Below are positions 45,266 through 52,487 of a DNA stretch of 64,000 nt, in pieces. The stretch comes from Bifidobacterium tissieri (GTDB taxonomy: Bacteria; Actinomycetota; Actinomycetes; Actinomycetales; Bifidobacteriaceae): positions 1-64,000 of the forward strand of contig NZ_MWWV01000003.1 of assembly GCF_002259645.1 (NCBI RefSeq), given 5' to 3'. The notes below the pieces were generated by a model that saw only the letters and a program-made list of their open reading frames with translations, searched no databases and had not been told where the DNA came from. The position numbers and the translations under genes were made by a program. Numbering within the stretch: the first letter of the stretch is position 1; each line of letters begins with the position of its first letter.

Positions 45266-45813
45266 CGGTTGTGGTGGTTTGACGGTTTGGCGGCCTGACG
45301 GTTTGGCGGGCTGACTGTCTGCCTGGCTATCTGGTTGCCTGACGGTCTGTCCTACTGCTGTAGTTCCGCGTTGAGGACCGGGCCGTCATGCTCGGATCCC
45401 GGACGCGCTGTCCGTATCCGTCGCATGCCGTCGTATGTCATCGTTCCGATGCATGGATTCGCTGTCCATGATTCGACGGATGTTTTCGCTTGCCGTACCG
45501 GTACGATTTCGGGACGTGACACGCCGTCAAACGGGTGTAATACGTACGTCTTGAACGGATTAAAGGAGTAGGGAAACATCGTATTGCAGACCCCGACGGA
45601 CACCTTCTGTTCCGGTCATCGATGCGGATGATCGATATGCGAATTCCGCAAAAACACGACGGTAATATACATTTTTTCCATCGTTTGTCGTTTTTTATGC
45701 AAAACGGGGGTATAACTGACAATTAAGGAATCGTCTGTGTGTGGTATGTATCGGATGAATTCCCGATGGATGCTGCCGAATGAGACGTGCAGTGGTAGCT
45801 AATACGGTAGCGG
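45266..45813. other. Gene-free gap with degenerate tandem words
   Basis: After yggS the word CTGACGGTTTGGCGG and related words repeat several times to about 45350. The second half is AT-rich with GGGGGTATAACTGACAATTA near 45706, a possible promoter for the gene at 45916. I see no coding gene. Confidence 0.4.
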
Positions 45814-45852
45814 ATGAATTGGCAGGATGCCGGCCCTTGCCGCTTTTGCGGT

Positions 45853-45862
45853 GGGGGGGGGG
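45853..45862 (+). repeat. G10 homopolymer tract before the second HTH gene
   Basis: Ten consecutive G lie 53 bases before the ATG at 45916. The tract is in frame with an upstream ATG (45814), giving an optional N-terminal extension PCRFCGGGGV that joins the HTH frame. Confidence 0.85.
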
Positions 45863-45915
45863 TGATGTTGTCGCAGGGGAAGTTGTTGGTCCCCATATCG
45901 AACAGGAGGGGCGTG

Positions 45916-46584
45916 ATGGAACGTAAGAAGTTCACGCGCAAGCAAGCGGCGTATCTGCGTTCGCTGCCGGCCGTGGAACGAGTGGTTGATGGTCGTGTCA
46001 CCTACTCCGAATCGTTCAAACGCCATTGCATGCGGAGGTACGCTGCGGGTGAGTCCCCCGCGGTGATCTTCCGCGAGGCCGGGCTCGACTCCAGCGTGAT
46101 CGGATACAAGCGCATCGAACGATGCATTGCACGCTGGCGCAAGACCGTCATGCCGTCCATGAAGGAGTCCGGCGAGCTCACTCCGGAAACCATCGCCGAA
46201 GAGGCGTCCGGCGTGGTGAATCCTGAATCCGAGCCGTTCCGCATGTCGTATGAGAAACTGCTGGAGCGGCAGATCAATCGCATCGACGAGCTCGAACATG
46301 AACTGAGCTCCCTGCGTCGTCAGCTCATCCGTCAGCAGAAGCAGATGTTCGCCGAGTTCGATCGGGATGCGCATGAACGTGGGGACGCATCGATGGGGCA
46401 GTTCCGTGGGGATGATGGAGATGATGCTGAAATCGCTGATAGGGGTTCGGCTCCAGCGGCATCGGGTGCCATGCGTTCGTCTGCGTTGTCACTCTCAGGA
46501 TCGGCGGAAGCATCTGCCTCCTCGTCGATCTCGCCGTTGGGTTCCCGTTCGATGCCGCTCGACTCGATCATCTTCTCCGCTTGA
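45916..46584 (+). CDS. Helix-turn-helix protein, paralogue 2
   Basis: 222 residues from the ATG with AGGAGGGG ribosome site. The N-terminal region matches paralogue 1: AAYLRSLPAVERVVDGR, FKRHCMRRYAAGESPAVIFR and GYKRIERCIARW. A coiled coil follows (LLERQINRIDELEHELSSLRR), then a Ser/Ala-rich tail ending RSMPLDSIIFSA. No catalytic or effector domain is visible, so a DNA-binding regulator of unknown target is the best description. In the present G10 state an additional 34-residue start from 45814 is open. Probably a duplicate of the gene at 43455, separated by yggS. Confidence 0.75.
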   Translation: MERKKFTRKQAAYLRSLPAVERVVDGRVTYSESFKRHCMRRYAAGESPAVIFREAGLDSSVIGYKRIERCIARWRKTVMPSMKESGELTPETIAEEASGVVNPESEPFRMSYEKLLERQINRIDELEHELSSLRRQLIRQQKQMFAEFDRDAHERGDASMGQFRGDDGDDAEIADRGSAPAASGAMRSSALSLSGSAEASASSSISPLGSRSMPLDSIIFSA

Positions 46585-46619
46585 CGGCGTAACCGTCAAC
46601 GGCGGCATACACTGGACTC

Positions 46620-47435
46620 ATGAGAATCGCACGTTTTTCCCTCAATGACAAGGTCCGCTACGCATTCGTGCAGACCGACCAGAACGATGGCAAGGACTAC
46701 CTGGTGGCCCTCGACGGATTCCCGCTCGGCCCCCAGGAGGTCAAGCCCACCGGCGAACGCTACGCCGTGGACTCCGACGGCATCCGTCTGCTTGCCCCCG
46801 TCATCCCGTCCAAGGTGTTCGGCCTGGCCAAGAACTATCAGGCGCACACCGAATTCATGGCCAGCAAGGGCCTGTCCGACATCAAGGTCGCTCCCGAGGA
46901 GATGGTGATCTTCACCAAGCCGTCCACCTCCGTGATCGGTCCCGACGATCCGATCGTGATCCCCAGCTTCTCCAACGATATGAACTACGAGCCCGAAGTG
47001 GCCGTGGTCATCGGCCGCATCGCCAAGAACGTGCCCGTCGAAAAGGCCATGGACTACGTGCTCGGCTATACCTGCGTGAACGACGTGACGCTGCGCGACG
47101 TGCAGGGCTTCGACCCCATGTGGACCCGTGCCAAGGGCTTCGACACATCCTGCCCGCTCGGACCGTGGATCCAGACCGATCTCGACAGGTCCGACACGCA
47201 CATCGGATTCAGCCTCAACGGAGAAGTGGTGCCGGAAGCCGCCGGAACCACTGCCGGGCTGATCCACTCCATCCCAGCCCAGATCGCGGCGATCTCCCAG
47301 TTCTCCACGTTGCTGCCCGGCGACGTGATCCTCACGGGTACGCCCAACGCGTCCGGCACGCTGCGTCCCGGTGACGAGGCCATCGTGCACGTCGAGGGCA
47401 TCGGCGATCTGCGCAACGTGGTGGTTCGCGGCTAG
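46620..47435 (+). CDS. Fumarylacetoacetate hydrolase-family protein
   Basis: 271 residues. The C-terminal FAH fold contains VFGLAKNYQAH, IFTKPSTSVIGPDDPI, and NYEPEVAVVIG with the metal-binding Glu pair. GYTCVNDVTLRDVQ, AKGFDTSCPLGPWI and LLPGDVILTGTPNA complete the family pattern. Members hydrolyse or decarboxylate acylpyruvates (YisK, HpcE-like, oxaloacetate decarboxylase); the substrate is not deducible. TACACT (46608-46613) lies six bases before the ATG and no ribosome site is present, suggesting a leaderless start. Followed by a repeat-rich gene-free gap. Confidence 0.9.
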   Translation: MRIARFSLNDKVRYAFVQTDQNDGKDYLVALDGFPLGPQEVKPTGERYAVDSDGIRLLAPVIPSKVFGLAKNYQAHTEFMASKGLSDIKVAPEEMVIFTKPSTSVIGPDDPIVIPSFSNDMNYEPEVAVVIGRIAKNVPVEKAMDYVLGYTCVNDVTLRDVQGFDPMWTRAKGFDTSCPLGPWIQTDLDRSDTHIGFSLNGEVVPEAAGTTAGLIHSIPAQIAAISQFSTLLPGDVILTGTPNASGTLRPGDEAIVHVEGIGDLRNVVVRG

Positions 47436-47517
47436 GAGGCTGAAGGTGCCTGAGGTGCCGCGTGAGGTGCTTGATGCACCGCGAGGTACTGAAGGTATTG
47501 ATGGCTGTCTGACGGTG

Positions 47518-47713
47518 CCTATCTTCGAGTTCTGTGCGGATTCGGCACTGGTGCGGACATCAATCGTCGAGTTCTGTGCGTTCCGAATGGAGAATCACGA
47601 GTATGAGGATTGGAATTCCAAGGCTTGTACTTCGCGAATCCGATCTAGAGCGCACAGAACTCGAAGATAGGTGTCCGCAAGGCCTGACAATCCGCACAGA
47701 ACTCGCAGATAGG
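47518..47713. repeat. Four copies of a 21-25 bp repeat in inverted pairs
   Basis: TATCTTCGAGTTCTGTGCG lies in plus orientation at 47518-47538 and, partly, at 47564-47580. It lies in minus orientation at 47651-47671 (exact complement over 21 bp) and 47693-47713 (one difference). The outer pair and inner pair form nested stems. It may be a small inverted-repeat element or a structured 3' region of the FAH gene. Confidence 0.65.
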
Positions 47714-47752
47714 GGCGCATCGGTGTCGTAGACGGGCCCCGGGATGAGCGCG

Positions 47753-47777
47753 AGAACGCTGATTCAGCGTTCTTTCA
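47753..47777 (+). terminator. Hairpin terminator in the gap after the FAH gene
   Basis: AGAACGCTG-ATT-CAGCGTTCT followed by TTC. Confidence 0.55.
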
Positions 47778-48035
47778 GCTTTCATGGCAACCATTACAAG
47801 CGTTTTGTTCAGTAATGCGGAGGCGGAACGACCGGTTCTTCAAGAAAACGGCGGTTAACTAAGAAATGTCAGCGGATGATACCGATGACGACCACCGATC
47901 GGGGTGATCAACCTCACACAGCCTCCCGATCCGTGATCCTAACTGAATACTCATAACTTCAACCTCATAATTGAACCTTCTTCCTCTCTTCTTCTTCGCC
48001 CCGGCGGTCTTCTTCCTCCCGCCGGGGTTTCCTTA
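47778..48035 (+). other. Gene-free region ending in a strong terminator, possible small RNA
   Basis: CCCCGGCGG (47999-48007) pairs with CCGCCGGGG (48019-48027), then TTTCCTT. The FAH gene already has a hairpin about 225 bp earlier, and no coding frame ends here, so this terminator may belong to a small RNA. The preceding 60 bases are a pyrimidine-rich strip (TTCTTCCTCTCTTCTTCTTC). Confidence 0.35.
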
Positions 48036-48169
48036 TATTTGGGCATTCGTTTCTGGGTGATCAGACATTCGTTAATCCGTGCCACCCATCATGGAAACCC
48101 TGACCGGACTGGTCAGTCACAATGTCGGACGATCGTTGGGATATTGCCGTCCCCCGGGATTCCACGGCC

Positions 48170-48353
48170 GCGACATGTCGTCGTCTTTGCCATATAATCG
48201 TTACGCTTCACGCCAATGTGTGGCAAACCGGACTGAACTCGGATCGGCTCGAATCGCGGTCGCATACCCGTCCGGGGGCATTGGGCGTACGGGAATCGGA
48301 TCCTCCATATCGTTCTCTGTCCTGTTCCCGTCGGCATTCCCAGAGAACGATAT
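48170..48353 (+). promoter_or_regulatory. Promoter and long structured leader of the binding-protein gene
   Basis: GCGACA (48170-48175), 17-bp spacer, TATAAT (48193-48198) is the best-scoring promoter in the gap. It gives a leader of about 170 nt. Just before the ribosome site a 13-bp perfect stem forms: ATATCGTTCTCTG (48307-48319) with CAGAGAACGATAT (48341-48353). No TPP-riboswitch consensus is visible. Confidence 0.45.
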
Positions 48354-48377
48354 CTGAGGAAGAACTAGGGAATCATC

Positions 48378-49469
48378 ATGACGAATCGTTTCATGGGACG
48401 TTTCGGTGGCATGCTGCGCAAGGGTGTGGCCGTGGTCGCCGCACTCGGACTCGCCGGCACGCTCACCGCATGCGGATCGTCCAACGACGCCAGCGGCAAC
48501 AGCAGCAGCGCCAGCGGACTGAAGAAAGTGACCTTCATGCTCTCCTGGGCACCCGACACCAACCACATCGGTGTGTATGTGGCCAAGAACAAGGGCTACT
48601 TCAAGGACGCCGGACTCGACGTCGACATCGTGGCCGTGGCGCAGGCCGGCGCCGAACAGGCCGTGAACAACGGCGCCGCCGACTTCGCCCTGTCGAACAT
48701 GACCAACACCGCCGACTACAGCCTCAAGGGCGCCAAGATCAAGCAGGTCATGCAGGTTCAGCAGAAGCCCAGCGCCATCTGGTGCGCGCTCGCCAGCAAC
48801 ACCGAGATCAAGTCCCCCAAGGATCTTGACGGCAAGACCTTCGCCACGTTCGGCTCCAACGAATCCGACGCCGTGGTGCGCCGCATGATCCAGTTCGACG
48901 GCGGCAAGGGCGAGTTCGACAAGGTGACCGCCGGCACCAACACGTTCCAGACGCTCAGCTCGGGCAAGGCCGATTTCGGCGGCTTCTACGCCACCTGGGA
49001 GGGCGTGCAGGCCGACATGTACGGCCCGAAGCTCAACTGCTTCACCGAGCCCGACTACGGCGTGCCCGGCAACGCCGACTCCATCGGCATCATCACCAGC
49101 GACAAGACCATTCAGAACGATCCCGAACTGGTGAAGAAGTTCGTGCAGGCCTCGCAGAAGGGCTACGAATACGCGTACGAGAACCCGGACGACGCCGCGA
49201 AGATCCTCGTCACGGAGGCGCCCGACGCCAACCTCAAGGAGGACTTCGTCAAGAAGAGCATGCAGGTGATCGTCGACGGCCAGTACTGGGGCGATCCGGC
49301 CAAGATCAAGTCCGGTGAGTTCGTGCTCGGCACCAACGATTTCGTGGAGACGCAGAAGTACTTCGACTTCCTCGCCGAGGCCCACACCTACACCGACAGC
49401 AACGGCAACACGATCGACACCACGCCGCAGGCCAAGGACGTGGCGACGAACGACTTCCTCGGTAAGTAG
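48378..49469 (+). CDS. NMT1/THI5-like ABC substrate-binding lipoprotein
   Basis: 363 residues. The lipobox LTAC follows LGLAGT in the signal peptide; the mature protein starts CGSSNDASGNSSSASG. The NMT1/THI5-type domain begins KVTFMLSWAPDTNHIGVYVAKNKGYFKDAGLDV, related to ThiY and other binding proteins for thiamine pyrimidine (HMP, FAMP) or similar aromatics; GFYATWEG and GNADSIGI also fit. The exact ligand cannot be read. The ATG at 48378 follows GAGGAAG. No permease or ATPase is adjacent; the SsuC/ThiX-type permease at 17762 is of the right family. Confidence 0.87.
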   Translation: MTNRFMGRFGGMLRKGVAVVAALGLAGTLTACGSSNDASGNSSSASGLKKVTFMLSWAPDTNHIGVYVAKNKGYFKDAGLDVDIVAVAQAGAEQAVNNGAADFALSNMTNTADYSLKGAKIKQVMQVQQKPSAIWCALASNTEIKSPKDLDGKTFATFGSNESDAVVRRMIQFDGGKGEFDKVTAGTNTFQTLSSGKADFGGFYATWEGVQADMYGPKLNCFTEPDYGVPGNADSIGIITSDKTIQNDPELVKKFVQASQKGYEYAYENPDDAAKILVTEAPDANLKEDFVKKSMQVIVDGQYWGDPAKIKSGEFVLGTNDFVETQKYFDFLAEAHTYTDSNGNTIDTTPQAKDVATNDFLGK

Positions 49470-49532
49470 TCGCGGCTCGCGGGCTCGCGGCGTGCGGCCC
49501 GCTCCGGTCGCGCGTCACGCGGTCCGGTTTGC

Positions 49533-49630
49533 GTCACATGGTCCGGGCGGCCCACGTGATACCGTTTTAAAAACGTTGAAATTGCAACGTTTCTAGGCGT
49601 GTGTCACGTGGGCCGCCCGGACCATGTGAC
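49533..49630. repeat. 27-bp perfect inverted repeat with AACGTTG core palindrome
   Basis: Arms 49533-49559 (GTCACATGGTCCGGGCGGCC...) and 49604-49630 are exact complements over 27 bp. The 44-bp loop contains AAAACGTTGAAATTGCAACG at 49570-49589. A degenerate extra half lies just upstream at GTCACGCGGTCCGG (49515). It sits between the binding protein and nucleoside hydrolase genes. Core and GGCCCACGT words match the element at 27.9-28.06 kb. Confidence 0.75.
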
Positions 49631-49657
49631 GTTTGTAGGGGCATAAGGAGGATTGAC

Positions 49658-51160
49658 ATGGCGGATAGGCCTGACATCGGCGTCGGAAACGAGCGCGGCA
49701 AGACGCGCATCGTGTTGGATGTGGACACCGGTATCGACGACACGCTGGCGATCGCGTACCTGCTGGGCTCTCCGAACGTGGACCTGCTCGGCGTGATCGG
49801 CGTGTATGGCAACGTGACCGCCGAGACCGCCGTGCGGAACACCCGCGATGTGCTGCGACTGTTCGGCCGGCCCGATGTGCCGGTATTGCATGGCATGCCG
49901 CGTCCGTCGTGGGCCGACTGCTTCGAAGTGGACGAGGGGTGCGCCCGATTCCACGGCACCAATGGCCTAGGTAACGTGAACCCCGCGGAGTATGTGGACG
50001 GCGTTGGGGGCGACGCCGGCGTTGATGTTGGCGCGGGCGGTGCCGGCACGGCTGGTGCTGGCGTAATTGGTGCAGGTGAAGATGTGGCTGGTGCCGATGT
50101 GGCTGGTGCTGGCGCGGGCGTGGTCGTCCTCGGCGGAGATGCCGTTGGCGGCGCCGGTTTCGACGAAGGTGCTGGCGTAGACGGTGGTGCGACGGGCGTT
50201 GACTTGGCTGGCGATGTTGCCGAGCTTGGCGTTGACGTTGACTTGAATCGTGGCGCTGACACGGATGATGTCGTTGGCGGCGCCCACGGAACGAACCTTG
50301 CCGACGTGGTTGCTGAGGTCCGCGATTCGTTGTCCGTTGATACCGATGTCGCCGATGCTGACAGTGCTGTCGCCGACACCGGCTTCGCCGCCGAAGTGCA
50401 TACCTTCGCCGCGTCCGGCCGGGTGAAGTCGGTGGGCGGATATCGTGCCGATGCCGAGGCGGATCTGGAGGAGGTCGTCGCCGCCGAACAGGCCGTGCGC
50501 CGGGCCGAATCCGAAGGCGTGAAATTCATCGTCGACGCCGTGCGCCGATATGGTCGCGATGTGATCGTCCTTGCCACCGGTCCGCTGACCGACGTGGCCG
50601 CCGCGATCGACGCCGCCCCGGACATCGTCGACCATCTCCGCGTGGTGATGATGGGCGGCGCGCTCACCCAAGAGGGCAACTGCTACGACCTGGTGTGCGA
50701 GACGAACATCATCCAGGACCCGGAGGCGGCGAACCGCGTGTTCCGCTCCGGCGCCGACGTGACGATGGTCGGTCTCGACGTGACCCATCAGTGCCTGCTC
50801 ACCCGCGCCGATGCGCAGTCCTGGCGCGATACCGGCACGGCACGTGGCCGGTTCCTCGCCGACATGGTGGAGTTCTACATCAATGCGAACGAGGATGCCG
50901 ATCCCATGTTCCTCGCCGGTAGTCCGCTGCATGATCCGCTGGCGGCGGCCGTGGCGCTCGACCCCACGCTGGTCAGCTGCTTCGATGTCAACATGATGGT
51001 GGAGACTCGCACCGGTGACGGCTACGGCTTCCGCGGCCGTACGATCGGCGATCCGACCCGTCTGCGCACTCCGCGCAAAACCGCGCATGTGGCGCTCGGC
51101 GTGGACGCGGATCGCTTCGTGTCGCAATTCCGCGACCGCGTGGCCTCGCTCTGCCGCTGA
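49658..51160 (+). CDS. Nucleoside hydrolase with large low-complexity insertion
   Basis: 500 residues. Inosine-uridine nucleoside N-ribohydrolase fold: RIVLDVDTGIDDTLAIAYLL carries the DxDxGxDD calcium site, then VIGVYGNV, FHGTNGLGNV, VIVLATGPLTDVA, GNCYDLVCETNIIQDPEAANRVF and LHDPLAAAVALDP. A typical family member has about 310-350 residues. The excess is a stretch from about 113 to 248 made almost wholly of Gly, Ala, Val and Asp (AGVDVGAGGAGTAGAG type). Its codons end much more often in T than those of the flanks. The ATG follows AAGGAGG. The reading frame is uninterrupted, so the insertion is translated. It salvages ribonucleosides by cleaving the N-glycosidic bond. Confidence 0.88.
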   Translation: MADRPDIGVGNERGKTRIVLDVDTGIDDTLAIAYLLGSPNVDLLGVIGVYGNVTAETAVRNTRDVLRLFGRPDVPVLHGMPRPSWADCFEVDEGCARFHGTNGLGNVNPAEYVDGVGGDAGVDVGAGGAGTAGAGVIGAGEDVAGADVAGAGAGVVVLGGDAVGGAGFDEGAGVDGGATGVDLAGDVAELGVDVDLNRGADTDDVVGGAHGTNLADVVAEVRDSLSVDTDVADADSAVADTGFAAEVHTFAASGRVKSVGGYRADAEADLEEVVAAEQAVRRAESEGVKFIVDAVRRYGRDVIVLATGPLTDVAAAIDAAPDIVDHLRVVMMGGALTQEGNCYDLVCETNIIQDPEAANRVFRSGADVTMVGLDVTHQCLLTRADAQSWRDTGTARGRFLADMVEFYINANEDADPMFLAGSPLHDPLAAAVALDPTLVSCFDVNMMVETRTGDGYGFRGRTIGDPTRLRTPRKTAHVALGVDADRFVSQFRDRVASLCR

Positions 51161-51200
51161 ACGACTCGCGACGCGGTCGCCGTACGTGTCCGTCCGCGAC

Positions 51201-52130
51201 TCACACGCCGGGGAGCAGGGCGTGCGCCACGGTCATGGCGACCAGACCGATCACGGCGGTGACGGTGAGTGAGAATCCGGCGAGCTTGGCGTTGCCGGTG
51301 AGCGAATCGGTGAACTTGGTCGAGAAGATCGTGATCGGGGAGAACGCGGCCAGCACCAGAATCTCGCGGATGCGCATGTCGAACGGCATGATGTACCAGG
51401 CCGCCAGCGCGATCACCGCGCTGAACGCCGCACGCCACACGATCACCTTGAGCAGTTCGACGCGATCCTTGCGCTCGGCCGGAATCTCCATCATCAGCCC
51501 GATCATGGCCATGGACATGAACGCATTGGCGTTGGCGAACGGCGTGATGAGCGTGACGACCGGCTCGGGGATGGTGATGTGCGCGAACATGAACACCAGC
51601 ATGAGCATGTAGATGTCGAACGATATCGATCCGAGGAAGTCGTGAGCGATGCCGCGCAGCCGCAGCGAAAGCGGCAGCGCCTTGAAGTTCCCGTCCATGT
51701 GCAGCAGCGTGCGGGTGATGGTCAGCGCGCCCGCGGTGGCCACCATGGCGTTGCCGATATCCATCATGATCACGGGCAGGCCGGCGGACGGCCCCATGAA
51801 CGTCTGGATGACCGGCAGGCAGAACGCGCCGAGATTGAGGCCGCTGGCGTTGAGCATCTGGAACGCGCGGTAAGGCTTTTCGTCGCCGTGCGATCCGAAG
51901 TACACGATGAAGAGTGGCACAAGACAGCAGATGAATCCGAACAGCACGATCCACAGCATGTGCATGTCGTGCTTGTTGGTGGCGAAGGAGAGGATGATGG
52001 CGCATGGCAGCGTCATGTTGAAGACGAGTCCCTGCGCCACCTTGTAGTCGCGCGGGCCGAAGACGTGCAGATGCTTGAGCGCGTAGGCGCCGACGATGAC
52101 CAGCAGCAGCGCTCCCGATTTGAAGATCAT
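51201..52130 (-). CDS. AEC-family transporter (auxin efflux carrier type)
   Basis: 309 residues with about ten membrane segments and typical halves: a first with VFNMTLPCAIILSF and NASGLNLGAFCLPV (helix-break motif), a second with ANANAFMSMAMIGLMMEI and LAAFSPITIFSTKFT. AEC proteins in bacteria move organic acids such as malate or malonate; the substrate is not clear. The ATG at 52130 is preceded by AGAAGT, a weak site. Convergent with the nucleoside hydrolase (40 bp apart). Confidence 0.86.
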   Translation of the reverse strand: MIFKSGALLLVIVGAYALKHLHVFGPRDYKVAQGLVFNMTLPCAIILSFATNKHDMHMLWIVLFGFICCLVPLFIVYFGSHGDEKPYRAFQMLNASGLNLGAFCLPVIQTFMGPSAGLPVIMMDIGNAMVATAGALTITRTLLHMDGNFKALPLSLRLRGIAHDFLGSISFDIYMLMLVFMFAHITIPEPVVTLITPFANANAFMSMAMIGLMMEIPAERKDRVELLKVIVWRAAFSAVIALAAWYIMPFDMRIREILVLAAFSPITIFSTKFTDSLTGNAKLAGFSLTVTAVIGLVAMTVAHALLPGV

Positions 52131-52362
52131 GATGACTTCTGACTTTGTTCCTGATGTTCTTGTTCGCTCGGATACGAGTGACGGTATTCCGACTATTCCG
52201 TATGGTCCGTATGCCCGTGGTGTCCGTATTGCCTTTCCTGCGTCAGATTCCCCGACGGCGTGACCGGCATGACGGAAGATGCGACGAGCTCGAGTATAGG
52301 AATCGCGTGTTGCGCTCGCCTTCCGGGGCCGGATGGTGGAATGAAATCACTGTTTTTAAAAA

Positions 52363-52383
52363 CTTGAGTCGGCGTGGCTCAAG
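52363..52383. promoter_or_regulatory. HAIR operator for HspR upstream of clpB
   Basis: CTTGAGT-CGGCGTG-GCTCAAG matches the HspR-associated inverted repeat CTTGAGT-N7-ACTCAAG with a single difference. HspR represses clpB and dnaK in actinobacteria, including bifidobacteria. The site is 105 bp before the clpB ATG. No gene is seen in 52131-52487. Confidence 0.88.
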
Positions 52384-52487
52384 TTTTGGGAATAATATGA
52401 ATGCGGCACCGGTTGTTCGTATCAGACAACGACTTCAACCGAAGGCGACGCCCGGTGCGCCGCCAACATGATTACGGAGGGAACATC

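Noticed and set aside
43455-46584. IS3-type insertion sequence around the two HTH proteins
   Set aside because: Neither gene is followed by an OrfB/DDE integrase frame and no terminal inverted repeats are seen; yggS sits between them.
48205-48377. TPP riboswitch before the NMT1/THI5-like gene
   Set aside because: No CTGAGA or CCTGAT...GATAAT...CGTAGGGA-type consensus is present.
49967-51127. Minus-strand open frame opposite nucleoside hydrolase
   Set aside because: It runs antisense across conserved family motifs; its natural-looking Ser/Thr/Asn stretch reflects T-rich third positions of the insertion.
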